This document shows positions 1-19,905 of a stretch of 64,000 nucleotides of DNA, piece by piece (position 1 is the first letter of the stretch; each line of letters opens with the position of its first letter). Source of the stretch: Paraescarpia echinospica. Taxonomy: Eukaryota > Annelida > Polychaeta > Sabellida > Siboglinidae. Under the pieces are notes generated by a model, which saw nothing but the letters and a program-made list of their open reading frames with translations, was not told the DNA's origin and made no database searches. A program made the translations under genes and the position numbers. The stretch covers positions 32,321,551 to 32,385,550 of the forward strand of contig CM034539.1 of assembly GCA_020002185.1 (NCBI GenBank), written 5' to 3'.

Positions 1-171
1 CTGCTCTGAAACCTTCATATCAGCACTAATGGTTAACCCTAAGTCCTTTTCTTTTACAGTAGTACTTAGTCAGTTCCCCCCATTGTATATTCTACCTCTT
101 CGTTCCCATGTCCTGTGTGGAGGCATTTACATTTCCCAAAACTGAACAGCATTTACCACTTTTCAGACCAT

Positions 172-351
172 TTATATCTCCTTCTGCAGACACTCCACCT
201 TCCAACACCCAATGCACTGAAAGGTGAATCCTTCCTCCATGGTTTCTGCCCATGACTTCCCACAGCCGGACAATGCAAAATCTACCCAGCTGTGGCAGTG
301 ATCGCACACCAAGTGTCGATTTGCCTTGACTTGCCGCTTGCAAGGCGCCAT
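172..351 (-). CDS. Small PHD/zinc-finger-like ORF, possibly a retroelement fragment
   Basis: A 59-codon ATG ORF starting MAPCKRQVKANRHLVCDHCH and containing SWVDFALSGCG and FTFQCIGCWKVEC. The CDxCHxW...C...F.C..C layout is PHD-like and recurs in invertebrate retroelement and orphan proteins. It ends at an in-frame TAA, and a neighbouring frame stays open, so it may be a truncated or frameshifted relic. It lies where the vWD gene would continue, but it shows no link to that gene. Confidence 0.3.
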   Translation of the reverse strand: MAPCKRQVKANRHLVCDHCHSWVDFALSGCGKSWAETMEEGFTFQCIGCWKVECLQKEI

Positions 352-987
352 ATCCCGATCAGAATTTATTTAATAACTTAACTAACTTAGTCTTTATAAA
401 GACAATCAATTACGTTACGTTAGGCTGCTTTATTTATTTAGGTTACGCCGCCCGACTATCGCCCTTGCTTAATTTTAACAACAATGCTACGTAATCAAAA
501 TATCTGGCAAGTACTGGCTTACACGGATATTATCTTTTGTAAGTAGTTTGATGGTTGTTACTTTATCTCCTATATATTCTACCACATAATCAGGTTTGTT
601 AAATCTTGTTTACAACTTATCGAAGGCTAAGTGAGTTACCCTATTATCACTCACTATACTAAGGTGTTCTAAAATACTTTAACTAACTAACTTTAAGCAC
701 AACTGCTACTCAATATATGTTTATTACAACTTTATGAATGATATTAAGGCAATAATAATACTTATCAATCAGTAATTCCACTTGTTTATCAACTTTTCTG
801 CACCACCAATTTCTACGATCTATCTCCGCCAAATATAGCCTCGAATACCACACGAATGCAAGTAACGTCTCTCTCTCTCTCTCGCACACGCCCACATACA
901 CTCAAACACACGGGCAAATGCACACGCACATGCACACGCACTCTCACACCCACCCACCCCACACACACACGTATCCATGTAACATAC

Positions 988-8053
<7,066 letters not shown>

Positions 8054-10441
8054 ACTTCTACCTCAGCGCCGTTAGTAACTGAAAGTAACTTGACATTTGA
8101 AGTGACACGATATTAGTTCTGTAGTGTACGCTTTGTGCCAACAGAGAAATGTATTCTGTTAATGAAATACCTTTTAGACAGGAGCTGTTTGGGGTTTGAT
8201 AATAAAAGGGAGAGACACCGAAGTTCCGGAAATGCAATGTTAGAACATAACGGTTCACTGTTGTAGTCGATAGGGCAAATACTCGTTTATGATACTCATG
8301 TAACTAAAACTTTAAACGAAATATTTACCTCGTCAGTAAATGTTGTTGACTAAACAGAACGTAAACTACAAACTAATTCCACGCAAACTACAGCTGATCA
8401 CATATCGGGATTTACCGTACGTTAAATGCATTCGTAGGAAGAAAAGAGTATCTGCGTATCGGAAGGCAAGAATACAATGTTACGTTCTCTTAAATATATA
8501 GTTCTTAGGTAAATGTAAAATATTGCTTTACCATATGTAAAGTTGCCGGCTACCTTATTAATTTCTCATAGTATCACACTAATGGATCTCCGATCAAGCA
8601 ATCCCATTTGTTCACACTAATTATAATTGTGTGAATTTTGATAATTATTTCTAACTATACTCCCTCCACCCACACGCGCGCGCACACACGATAAATATAC
8701 AAATAAGAAGCACAAAAAGGGATAATTTGCTTATGCAAAGTCACCGAATTTGTGAAAACATCGGATCCTCGTAATTAGTTGCTAAACCAGCAGCGAATTT
8801 GCATATACGAAATACGTACGCAAAATAAAAAAGACGCAGTATGGGATTTACCAGACTCTTTATACCCAATTTAATTTTAGTGTTTGCCCTAACGTAATAT
8901 ATCATTAATAAATTATAGTAGCTAGCCAATCGAGCCAGGTTTCTTTTCAAAGTTGGAATTTTAGATATTTGCAGTAGACCCGACGGGCGACAAGATGTGT
9001 CTATAAACGATGTGATATAAACGCGTGGAGAGATTACAATATAATATAACTGATAAGTATGTTGAGCGATTATGCCGTACTGTCAGCCGAGAGGGCCGCG
9101 ATGCTATTGCCGTTTCGACTGGTAGGCAATTAAAGTTCACACTAGCATTAATTAGCTTGTGTCTCTCAGAAGAGAAACAAAAACTTATTGTGCCACATAT
9201 CTGGTGCCTATTCCAAGTGGCGTAAATTATCCAATACACGGAACAGATGTATAACCTGTCGTGGACTAACAGTGCTAGTGATCTCTATCATATATGTAAA
9301 CTATATTATTGGTATATTCATATATATTCAGTTTTTTTAACGAAATATCAAGGTGATCTTATTCCCATGTTATCAACCAATACCTTAGTAACATAGTTAT
9401 ATTATGTGGTGCGTAATAATCTGGTTAGAGTGCCAAACTCTTAGTTCAGTTACTACTGTTTCGATGCTTAGACAATTTCGTTTATTCCACGTTGCTCCTG
9501 TTCACTCATCTATAAAACTGTTGAAATTGTAACGAATGAAAAAAACAAATAATTGTAAAGAAAGCAAAACTTAAATAAATGATCAATGATAACATGAATC
9601 ATATTTGCTAGCTAAGCATGGAGAAATCACGAAATCTGTGCTTTCATTGGTGTATGGACGAAGAAAGATGACACCCCTTGCAAATGCAAAAATGGCTGAC
9701 AATGCACGCAATTCAACAAACAATATAATATGTCTTTATATACTGATTAAAACGACACGTGTCTGTAAAATTATACTGTGAATGCTCCGACATGGTGTGA
9801 ATTGAAAATGGCACCGAAGTTTGTGCCCATGCATGATGCATTTTTGCGGCATCAAACAAAATATGATTTGCCCGTACCAGATGCGTGCGAGTCGAAACAT
9901 TTACGGCAAACATCGTTAGAATTTGTACTGTTACGTGCTTTTATATTACACATGGTTTCAATTTAAAACACCATTTGGTGTTCATCTCGCGTGCAACTGG
10001 TACGGCCAAGCGGGACAATAAAGGAAGTTCGGACAGTCACTGGAGACACTTAGCGATACACTAAAAGTGGCCTGGTGACCCAATTTTGGATGACGACTAA
10101 GGAGTCAAGAGTAGCTGGTATAAAAGAGTATCTGGCTGTATACAGTAGTGTGTGAATATGAACAATTTGTCTTCGCGGAGTAGATGCAGCGTGGCTGAAG
10201 TCGATGTGGTAATATTATGGCCACGCCTGTCCGAGTGGAGTGGTAACCATTTCAGTACTACAGCCCTGATCAGCTGTGACCACTGAATACTGCATTCCCA
10301 GTGAATAAGCAACATAATGGACTAACTCACTTCAAGTCAAGATTTGAGCAACAAAAATGCATTTTATGAATAGGAATGTTATATATTTTCGGAAAGTATG
10401 ATAATCAGCGAATAAAATTAGCCATATCATTTTACATTCAA
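8054..10441. other. No gene recognised upstream of the vWD gene
   Basis: AT-rich sequence with a short CGCGCGCACACA tract near 8672. No supported exon. A 66-codon ORF at 9025-9225 is faintly helicase-like but too weak to call. Confidence 0.6.
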
Positions 10442-10552
10442 AGGAATGTGAATGAATGGAACAGATTATCACCTGATTGTGTGGGTGCTAGTAGTGTGAA
10501 TATGTTTAAAAATAAAGTCGACACATACCTCAGAAGGTCTGGATATATGTAG
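10442..10552 (+). pseudogene. LINE reverse-transcriptase C-terminal remnant
   Basis: The plus frame reads RNVNEWNRLSPDCVGASSVN and then MFKNKVDTYLRRSGYM before a stop. This is the usual C-terminus of non-LTR reverse transcriptases (R.xN.WN.LP..vv.A.s...FK..ld.yl). No upstream RT domain is present, so this is a 5'-truncated copy. Confidence 0.6.
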
Positions 10553-11286
10553 ATAAAAGGGTTGGACTCTCGATAAGCCAAAGGGCTTCCTTGTCCACCT
10601 GCCATCTAGAGTTAATTCTCTGGATGGCAATCTTGTTAAATCTTGTCCTACACGCACAACACACATATATTAACCCAGTTGATAAAACCAGCAGCAGGGA
10701 GATTTCAGCTAATAATTTAAATACTTGGCAAACGTTCCAAAACATACATCACTTGTATAAATAGCCTTGATCACGCACAGACACATACATGGAACTATGA
10801 AAATGTTCCAGGTGGCTAATATATCTCCTGCATGCCAAACGGACGTCACAGCCTTGCCGTACGTTGATTAGACGGTGGCGTTGACAAGACAGTGACGTTG
10901 ACAGAACCACAACAAAGACAATATTCGGAGAGTTACAAGAACAAAGAGAGTAAACAGCACAACAATGAATGACTCGAGGAAAGGGGCCGGGATGCAGTGA
11001 ATCTCATATGGAGATATAGGCAGTATTTGTGACGTTTATCAATATCGTAATAGTTTCAGCCATTAAAAATAATGAGTCTTACAAAGGTGTACGTTAAGTG
11101 CAAATACTCATGTCACATAGTTCAACAGAGTAAGTACTTATGGAACGAAGGAAGCATAAAAACACAGCTTTGATCAAAATATGGAAGTGTTCATTGACGT
11201 ATCTGTCACGTGATGACAAACAGTGACTTACGGTGAGGTGACGTCATCGCTGCGACTGCTTCAAATGTACACAAGAAAAAGAGAAG

Positions 11287-11640
11287 TGGAAGACCACGAC
11301 ACCGTTGTTCTCCATTTCTTCTGGTGTGCACGTCTTAATGCCCTGGCTTGATGAATGTCGTCATTATACCAAGGCTCCTTGCGTCGGCAAGCTTTCATTC
11401 TCGACGTAACGGGGGCATGCAGGTTAATGGTTGATATGACCGCATGCTCGTACTGGTCAACCATTGTATCCACATCTAGTTCAGTATTCACCGATGCAAG
11501 TTGCGAAGAAAGATCAGTTTCAAGGCGTACCAGATCAAGTCACCGAAAATCACGCAGTTGCTTCACGACACGAGCAGACACTGGTTTAGTAGACGATAGA
11601 AGGAAAACGACACTATAGTGATCCGATATGCTGCTGGGGT
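11287..11640 (-). pseudogene. LINE endonuclease-linker fragment
   Basis: Minus-strand frames give SDHYSVVFLL (endonuclease SDH motif) and, after an in-frame stop, a stretch ending EPWYNDDIHQARALRRAHQK. The PWxxxxIxxARrxRRxxxxxW motif lies between endonuclease and RT domains in CR1/Jockey-type LINEs. It is degenerate and sits inside duplication copy A. Confidence 0.6.
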
Positions 11641-12039
11641 ACGCTGTAGTTGACGCCACTATTGAACTGGATGAACGTGTTATCACTAAGTGATAAATAA
11701 TGGGTGCATAACTATCTCTTCCCTTATTACACCCTGTCTTTCATTGAGCCTAGAAACGCCCCTTAAATTACGCCCCATCCCTCCAACTTTCCGTACAATG
11801 CGATTCTATCAAATATTGACTTCGGCTGATTATTTTGTTGAACATAGTGACGGTGTGGGATGAAAAATCAGGAAAAGTGACGATTCCTGGCTCAATGCCA
11901 CCAGCTTGGAAAAAGAAAATTTAATTATTCAAGTTGACAACAGCTTGCTCGTCAACTTTCATGATCATTGGCTAGAGATCGTGAAAATCATCGGTTGGAG
12001 ATATTAGCAAGTCCTTGTTGATGGTGTAATGTCTCCGTG

Positions 12040-12310
12040 GCAGTCGCAGCAGCCAACCTCAGAGGCGAAACCAGAGAGGGTAGGCTAGTGAGGCACGAAA
12101 TCTCCAAATGCACACCCACTGAGGCTGTCAAAAGCCCCCGCTGACGGTCGAACCCAATTCATTGGGTGGACGGGAGTTTTAACATGTTTCCACCTTCACC
12201 ACTCCAGGAAAACGGGGGCATGCTGTTGTTGAAGATTTTTCGCGGCGAAGTTCACAATTTCGGAAGTTCACCAAAAACCTCCAATTGCACCCCCTTGAAA
12301 GTATATTAAA
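12040..12310. repeat. GC-rich dispersed repeat, copy 1
   Basis: Contains AGGAAAACGGGGGCATGCTG, TTGAAGATTTTTCGCGGCGA and CTCCAATTGCACCCCC, shared with 19600-19990. Related text occurs at 26660-26850 and 62730-63720. The family is unnamed here, and no coding sequence is evident. Confidence 0.6.
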
Positions 12311-12977
12311 GGGGGTACACGCCAAACGTTTACCTTCATCTATGATTAATTCACTTTTACTGTCGTTTATGGCACAGATGCAGTTATACAGACAGTGTGT
12401 GCTAGCGACGACATTTGGTGACAGCACAATAACAATAGCAAAACGTCACAATGAATGCGACTGAAAGAAGGAGCAAACCGAGTCAGGCACTTGCTGACAG
12501 TGCTGTCAGTGTTACAAATAGTTTACAAGAACAAGAACAAGAAGAACAAGAAAGTTTTATTTAGACCCCAATTACAATATGTGTATAATATGAAATTAAC
12601 GTAACATGAACAGGCATATATATACAAATGCAGTGTAATTTCAAATTAGATGGGGTCTGTGACTCCTATTAAGACAATAACAGTCGCTCTCATAGGAGCC
12701 ACAGTAAATAATTTGTTTCAATTCAATGTTACCGAAGGAAGTGCAAATGTAAATGTAAAAGTAAAAGTGCAGGAAAAGAAAAGAAACCGAGATTACATGA
12801 TTACATATATGCATGTACTGGAGTATTAAAGGTATGTTAAAATAAACAAATACTAGTTGTCAATAGTACACTTCAATATACTTGATATGTATGTGTATAT
12901 GCACAAATACAATATCCATATGCTGATTTATATATATACAATACATATCCATACATATCACATGCATTAATACAGTT

Positions 12978-14213
12978 TTAATGACTTTGATAGCATGTAT
13001 AGCAGTTTAATATTGTACACGTATCTACGTATTTTTCTAATAAATTGTTTTTTGCATAATTACCAAAACTTCTGAAGCTATGTGTTCCAATCTTCTCTGT
13101 GACTAACTTTGAGGTATTGTTTATGACATGTGGCAAACTGTATCTAAGACATCTTTTGGCAAATTCATGTTTTGTTCTGAATGGGTGTAACTCTGTTTTT
13201 TTCCTTGTGTTGTAATTGTGTACGTAAGCATTTGTAATTATTTTCCAATTTAATAGGTAAGCAGGGAGGTCATGATGTACATATTTATAATAAAACTTAA
13301 GTTCATGTAATTTTAACATGTCATCAATTTTTAAGATATTCAATTTTTTGAAAAGTGGCTCAGAGTGTGAATTATATTTACTTATAGATAAAATTCTCAT
13401 AGCTTTCTTTTGTATTTTCAACATTCGACTACCTTGGTATCCCCACACCATAATGCAATAGTTGATATGTGATAAAAATAACGTATTATATAAGATAATT
13501 TTAATTTCTAGGGGAAAGACATATTTTAGTCTGTTTAAGATGCCGACTGTTTTGGAACACTTGTTTGATACTTTTTCAATGTGTTTATTCCAATTTAAAT
13601 TTGTATCTAAAGTAAGTCCTAAAAAATTTAATTCATCTACTCTTTCAATGTTTGTACCATTTATATTGAGCATAAAGTTATTGACAGCTTTATTTTGCAT
13701 GTGAAAAATAATATATTTGGATTTGTTTCTGTTTAATGATAATTTATTAATGTTTAACCATTCAATTATTTTAAGGAGTTCATCGTTTATTGCCGATTCT
13801 ATATTTATATTTGGGGAGTTACCTTGAAAATAATTGATGGTGCTAAATAAGGTGGTATCGTCGGCATACATAATAAAGTTAAACATTTCGCTAGCTTTAG
13901 GGAAATCATTAATGTATATTATGAATAATAGGGGACCAAGAATAGATCCTTGTGGTACACCAATTGTGATAGGTAGAATATCAGAACTTTCATTTTGAAA
14001 TTCGGTGTATTGTCTTCTATTGCTTAAGTAGCTATTAAATAGATTCAGGGTAGGACCCTGTAATCCATAATATCTTAGTTTAGTTAATAGTATCGAGTGA
14101 TCAATTGTATCGAAGGCCTTAGAGAGGTCAAGAAAAATACTGAAAGGAACATAATTTTTATCAATTTGTGTAATTATTCTATCTATTAGTTCAAGTGATG
14201 CATACTCGGTAGT
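12978..14213 (-). pseudogene. LINE ORF2, reverse transcriptase palm and C-terminus (3' part)
   Basis: Continues in another frame from TEYASLELID. RT motifs: FLDLSKAFDTIDHSIL, GVPQGSILGPLLFIIYINDF, the catalytic MYADDTTLF and LNLNWNKHIEKVSNK-like thumb text, ending SFGNYAKNNLLEKYVDTC. All three catalytic aspartates are visible. No RNase H domain is present. Only the one frameshift separates it from the endonuclease half, so the copy looks young or recently inactivated. Confidence 0.85.
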
Positions 14214-16107
14214 GTTTTTTTCTAAAACCATATTGATTTTTAACAAATAGATCAGAATCATTAAAGTATGCTGTTAGTTGACTAGATATTATTTTCTCTA
14301 TCACTTTTGAAATTGTTGGAAGAAGAGATATGGGTCTATAATTTTTAAAATCAGATGGGTCATCTTTCTTAAAAATAGGAATTACTTTAGCGAGTTTAAG
14401 TGTATCGGGAAATATACCAGTATTTATTACTTGATTTATTACCAGGGTTAATGGTTTGATGACGGAGGGTTCAATTATTTTCAAACGTTTGCAGGAAATA
14501 CCGTCATAGCCACTACTGTTTTTATTGGGAAGGCTTTCAATGGTTTTCTTGACTATTTCTTCATCAACATTTAGTAGACTGAAAACGGAATGGACATTAT
14601 CATTTAAGTAGTAATTGTAATCCTTATTTCCATTGTAATGAATGTCTTGTGCTGTCGACTGACCTATACTTATAAAAAAGTTGTTAAATTGGTTTGCAAT
14701 AACCGTTTTATCTGTTATAGTTATACCGTTACTTTTAAACAAAACAGTGTTGTTTGAATTGTTTTTGGACATAAATTCATTTATGGTTTTCCATGTATTT
14801 CTGATGTCATCTTTATATCGGTTAAAGCGTGACTCAAAGTACATTTGTTTGGCAGTACGAATATTTTTCTTTAATATTGAGTTATATGTTTTTAGGTTAG
14901 TTAGAAGGACTTCGTACATAGGTAAATTTGGATTAGACATTTTTAATTTCTTATAAAGCGAGTCTCGATATTTGATTGATTTTAGAAGACCGTGTGTGAT
15001 CCAGGTTGAATGCTTATGTTTGTATTTATTATATTTCATGATTTTAACAGGCATATGCTTATTCTTAGCATGCATAATTTCTTCGTGTATTATGTTATAA
15101 TTTAAATTGGGGTCAGCCGTAGGAGATTTGTTTAGTTTGTTATACATTGCATCCGAATTTATCTCTAGTTTAACATTATGCATAGCTACCTTATTTTGTA
15201 GATTTACTCGAACAAATTTTGGAGGAGGTTTGGATTTTACGTTGATATTCATAATTAGGAAGTAAGGTTGATGATCAGAAAGGGTATTTGTGAAGATTCC
15301 TGCAGTGCTATCTAATATTGATTTATTTAATTTACTGAAAAAGTTGTCTATCAGTGTTCCGTTAGTTCTGGTAAAGCGAGTTGGAAAGGTAATTTGTGGA
15401 TAGAGACTGTATGAAATTATAGTATCAAAAAATTCACTATATATTTTGTTCTCGTTTATTTTCAGTAGATTGATATTGAAATCGCCTGAAATTATTAGAT
15501 TATTACAACTTTCTAGAGTAGCCATTGTTGTTGAAAATTCAGCTATGAAATCTATAATATTTTGATTTAGTGACCTAGGCGGTCTGTATATGTTTCCAAT
15601 AGTAAGTGTTTTTGATAAGCTGCCTCCAGTTACTTGAATTACTAACCCCTCCCAATGTTCATACATGTTGATATTCTTAAGTACTTTATATTTATATTTA
15701 TTATCTACGTAAATTATTAAACCCCCTTTGACACTACAATGTTTCCCCTGAGCAATTAGATCATATCCGTGTAAACTGAATTGAGATAAATTATCATGAT
15801 TTGACTTCCATGTTTCTTGCAAACATATAATGCTAAATTTAAATTGTTTAGTATTTAGAAGCTCTACAAAAAGTTCAAGTTCATCAAATTTAGCATTAAT
15901 GGATTGAATATTTAAGCTTAGGATACTAAAATTATCAGTATTTTTGTGTGCTAACTTGTGAAACATATCGATGTCATAGTATGAAGAACAATGGATCAAC
16001 TGAGGTTCATTTTGTTCAGTACTATTTTCGTTTATATCTAGAAGATTTATTAAAGAACAGTTTCGGATACCTCCCAAGTGGGAGAGAAATGTCACATCAG
16101 AAGTCAT
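14214..16107 (-). pseudogene. LINE ORF2, endonuclease and RT fingers (5' part)
   Basis: Starts MTSDVTFLSHLGGIRNC. APE-endonuclease motifs in order: LNIQSINAKFDEL, CLQETW, GGLIIYV, GNIYRPP, SGDFNINLL, NGTLIDNFF and LSDHQPYF. The linker includes STWITHGLLKSIKYRDSLY. The RT then begins with SSGYDGISCKRLK and NYRPISLLPTISK, ending YGFRKKH where the frame breaks at the 7-A run (plus 14215-14221). After the break this frame reaches a stop at 14191. Confidence 0.85.
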
Positions 16108-16811
16108 TGCTTAGGTTCGGACATGAACCAATAATATTGCCAGCCTTTGTACGTATGTTAGGTATTTTACAAAAGAGTGAACTTGTGTGTATTTATTTCC
16201 TGTGCATATATGAATGTTAAGAAATACTCCGTGTGTAACAGGGCAGATATCAGAGTAGTCAAGACTAGACTTAGAATAAAATAAATATAAAGATAAGAAA
16301 AAAAAACCATGACAGATTGGGTGATGGGTCATGAATATAAGGCGTAACGCCAGGGAAAGGGGTGAGCTATGTTATCAACAGTGGCTGCATATAAATTAAC
16401 AGTTGTCAATCTAAAAATAATAATAGAAGAGATATAATGTCAAGATATCAAAAGTAATTAAGCATTACTGATGTTATGAGGAGATAAACGATTAGTTATA
16501 ATACTAGTTTTTTAAATGTCATTCATACAAAAAAAGAAAACAAAAGGGCATGAATGGCCCATATATCATCAGATATATCAACAATACTGCAAACTGTTAA
16601 TTGCAGTTGGTCATACAGCATAAGTAGATTATGTAATTATTATTTTTCAAAATATGAATTAGCATGTTGATAATAATTTTAACCGACAGAAGAACAGCAA
16701 TATATAAAAATAGAAATACATCAAAAATAGAATCACTTAAAAGGTAGAATCACACAATAATCTTGAATGTATTACAGATTATCAAGTTATCAATGCTTTC
16801 ATTGACAATAA

Positions 16812-16886
16812 CGTACAACTGGAGATCATTTACAGATGTACAACTGGTGATCACTTACATATGTACAACTGGAAATCATTTACACA
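16812..16886. repeat. Three tandem 25-bp repeats at the end of LINE ORF1
   Basis: Three consecutive units of TGTACAACTGGNGATCA plus TTTACANA (25 bp), at 16812, 16837 and 16862, differing at a few positions. They overlap the last codons of ORF1 in its family-like frame. Confidence 0.8.
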
Positions 16887-17581
16887 TGTGATTTCTTTGA
16901 TTTTATTGCTGAGGTCTTTGACCATAATTTTGGCGTTGGCAGTCCAGCAGTCGTTGATATTTTTGTTTTTTTTCTCAGTTTTCTGCATTCATAAGCCAAC
17001 ATTGACCTACGACTTGTTAAATCTTCGTTAACGAAGACCCGTGCATTACTATTTCTTCTGTTGTAGTCTTTCAGGTTAAAGCGACTGCGGAAAACGTTAT
17101 CACGCTTTCGCTCTGTCTTAAAGCGCATGATGATTGGGCGGGACCCCGTGGCTCGTTTAGCGCCAAGGCGATGGCTTCGCTCTAAGTCCTCTCTAGTTAG
17201 TGGCGGCGTAGTTTTCATCTTGTCATTGATGATCTCGAGGACTATGGTGTCTGTGTCCTCACCCTCGCTTCTTTCCGCGATGCCGTGGAAAGTTAAGTTT
17301 GAGCGACGAGTATATTGTTCAAGTTTGTCAGCTGTTTGCTCAAGCGTGTCGACGTTCGTTTCCAGCTCGGCAATTCGCGAGTCCTTCGCTCGTATTTCTT
17401 TTGTCAAATGTTCGATGCGATCGTTTAGAGTATCGAGTTTTTCCGCAATGTCACGCGGATACAACGCACTTTTGAGTTTCGCCAATACGGCATCGTCACT
17501 CAGTAATTCGATTAGACGTAATGCGAGGGCCTCCGGATCGTCCGAACTGTTTCGACGTGTCTTTGGTGGCATGTTCGGCAC
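16851..17581 (-). pseudogene. LINE ORF1 (L1-ORF1p-like RNA-binding protein), frameshifted near C-terminus
   Basis: The open frame starts MPNMPPKTRRNSSDDPEAL. Residues about 45-95 are heptad-like coiled coil (DRIEHLTKEIRAKDSRIAEL). It then has RRSNLTFHGIAE, PIIMRFKTERKRD and RVFVNEDLTSRR, the RRM-like and C-terminal motifs of Transposase_22/L1-ORF1p families. These proteins bind element RNA and form trimers. An 8-A run (plus 16966-16973) shifts the frame about 25 residues before the annotated stop at 16880; the other frame gives the expected family ending KIMVKDLSNK and closes at 16851. Spacing to ORF2 is unusually long, over 740 nt. Confidence 0.75.
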
Positions 17582-18204
17582 TGTGATGGATGTTGTGTAA
17601 TCACAGGTGTAGCGATTGTTGTTGGGCCTCGGTAGTTGTTACGTAACCTTGGTCAGTTGTTTTGTCTGGTCAAGAGCGACGTAGTCCTATGGAAGCATTC
17701 ATGGAGTGGACGATAATTGACCCGTTTCAGATTGCGCCATTAAATGTCTGGCAAATACGACGAAATGTCATTCTTTTTTCTACGCAGTTAACTCACCCTG
17801 CACACATCTCAGCGCCTGGGACGTGCGTGGTACGGTAAAAATCACGTAGAGATAGTGGATAGCTCTGCACGTGCACGTGTATGCGCAACCTCCTGATGTC
17901 TGATCTTTATGTGCCTACTGCTCTTGCAAGATTGTGTCGTTTTGACTATTTTATTTTTACGAGTCCATGTGCGGTCCTGGCATTAAACAGTTATATTTAA
18001 ATAAAATGCGTTATTCTTCAGCATGTAACCTGTTGTTGGCTTCAACTGTTAAGGCATATTTATAACATACGTTGTTTTATTATTCATAGTAATACACAAA
18101 ACGTTATTTATTCGGGCATTCAGTATTAGTTTCTTACTTATTTTTCCACATTGCATTTCTCTTACGATGATGAGGTTTATTTCCAACGAGACAAGTGCAC
18201 ACGA

Positions 18205-19905
18205 CAATATTACAGGCACAACACACAATAATTAACCCATTTAATAGAACCAGCGGCATGGCGACTTCAGGTAATAATTTAGATACTTGGCAAACGTTTC
18301 CAAAACATACATATTTATCACTTACATAAAATGCCTTGATCACGCACAGACACACATTAAACAAAGAAACTTTCCCAAATGCCGAATTCATCTCCTGCAT
18401 GCCAAACTGGCATCACGGCCATTCCGTACGTTGAGTAGACGGTGTCGCGTAGACAAGAGAGTGGCGTTGGCAAAACAACAACAACAGCAACAACAGCAAC
18501 AACAACAATAACAACAACCACAATATTCGGATAGACACAAGAACAAAGAGGGTGAACAGCACAATAACGGATCACACGAGGAAAGGGGCCGGGTTGCAGT
18601 GAATCTCATATGTAGATACGGGCAGTATTTGTGACGATTATCAATATCGTAAGAGTTTCATCGATTAAAAATAATGAGTCTTAGAAAGGTGTACTCAAAA
18701 TGTAAAAACTCATGTCACATAGTCGCAACAGAGTAAGTACTTGTAGAACGAAGGAAGCATCAAAATATTATCAAAATAAGAACGCATCTGTCACATGATT
18801 ACAAACAATGACTTACGGTGCGGTGACGTCATCGCTGCGATTGCTTCGAATGTACGCAAGAAAAAACACAAGTGGAATACGACGACATAGGTGGTAGGAC
18901 TGCGGTTATACAGATAAATTTAGTGCGATTTGGATGTAAGGGGTGGAGGCGGGTAATGGAGAAGTCATTGAAACAAAATCGGTGTCGAAAAAAGGAACAC
19001 GAAACTTCGAGGATCGGTATCGAGGGCAACCACCGGACAGCAGGAACAAAAATTTCAAAATGGACGCTAGCAACTACCCCCTGCTTCGAACAGTTAGGCC
19101 TTAAGCATTTCCATTGAAATTCGGCTTAAGTGTAACTTAAAACGACCCAGTGGATTGTGTTGTTGTTTATTTAAATGGTTTAGCCGGCTATGACGCCACT
19201 ACATTTTAACATTGAAAAATGATGGGTGTATAACTACCTCCCCCCTCATTACACCCTCTCTTTTAGTGAGTCTCTAAATATGCCCCATAAAAAAACGTTC
19301 TCTGTTTCGTTCGATACTCAAAAACATAGCTTCCCATCCCTCCAATTTTCCATGCAATGCGATAGTATCAAATATTGACTTCGGCTGATTATTTTGTTGA
19401 ACATAGTGATGGTGTTAGGAAGAAAAATCAGGAAACGTGACGATTCCTGGCTCTACACCACCAGCTTGAAAAAAACAAAATTTAATTAAGCAACTTGCCA
19501 TCCACTTGCTTGTCAACTTTCACGATCGATGGAGGAAGTTCGTGAAAGGCTTCAGCAGTAGATGCTAATAAGACCTTGTTGGTGGGGTGTTGTCTCGGTG
19601 GTAATCACATCACAAGCAGCTAGCCCCAGGGACGGATCCAGGGAGGGTAGTCTAATTCTAGTCTCCAACTGCAACTACTTAGAGGTTCGACAAAAAAAGC
19701 CTCCACTGGCGGCCGAACCAAATTCATACTGGGTACTGTTAAAGATTTTCCGCGGAGCTTCATCGCCACTGCGCTGTCGCTACTCGGGAAGATGGGGGAT
19801 GCTGTTGTTGAAGATTTTTCGCGGCGAAGTTAACAATTTAAGAAGCTCACCAAAATCCTCCAATTGCACCTCTTGAGAAACGGGGGCACCTTCCATAGGT
19901 CTAGG
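18205..19905. repeat. Direct duplication, copy B
   Basis: Matches copy A as described there, about 7.55 kb apart. Copy B has an expanded CAA/CAG tract at 18475-18525 that is absent from the matching point of copy A. It also has an unrelated 310-bp segment (18880-19185) where copy A carries LINE sequence. It ends in the GC-rich dispersed repeat. Confidence 0.75.
18473..18525. repeat. (CAA/CAG)n microsatellite
   Basis: A run of CAACAACAGCAACAACAG type found only in duplication copy B. It encodes poly-Gln or poly-Val in shadow ORFs that have no other support. Confidence 0.85.

Larger units (their letters stand above)
10645..12310. repeat. Direct duplication, copy A
   Basis: Blocks 10645-11285 and 11650-12310 match 18205-18870 and 19185-19905 in the same order and orientation. 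Shared stretches include TACTTGGCAAACGTT, CTTGATCACGCACAGACACA, GAGGAAAGGGGCCGGG and GTGACGTCATCGCTGCGA. Copy A carries a LINE endonuclease fragment between its two blocks. It could be a segmental duplication or two copies of a long interspersed repeat. Confidence 0.75.
12523..17700 (-). mobile_element. Near full-length non-LTR retrotransposon (Jockey/CR1-like)
   Basis: A minus-strand element with an ORF1 (coiled coil plus RRM-like), an ORF2 (APE endonuclease plus reverse transcriptase) and a 3' end of short CTTGTT-type repeats at 12523-12560. No poly(A) tail is present, as is common in CR1/L2-related clades. The 3' UTR runs from 12977 down to about 12560. The 5' end lies somewhere between 17582 and about 17990 and is not fixed. 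Each ORF carries one frameshift at an A homopolymer. It lies between the two copies of the flanking direct duplication. Confidence 0.85.

Noticed and set aside
9025..9225. Helicase-like fragment (REGRDAIAVSTGRQLKFTLA)
   Set aside because: Only a faint resemblance to a RecQ-type Walker A region; the GK(S/T) is missing and the similarity is too short.
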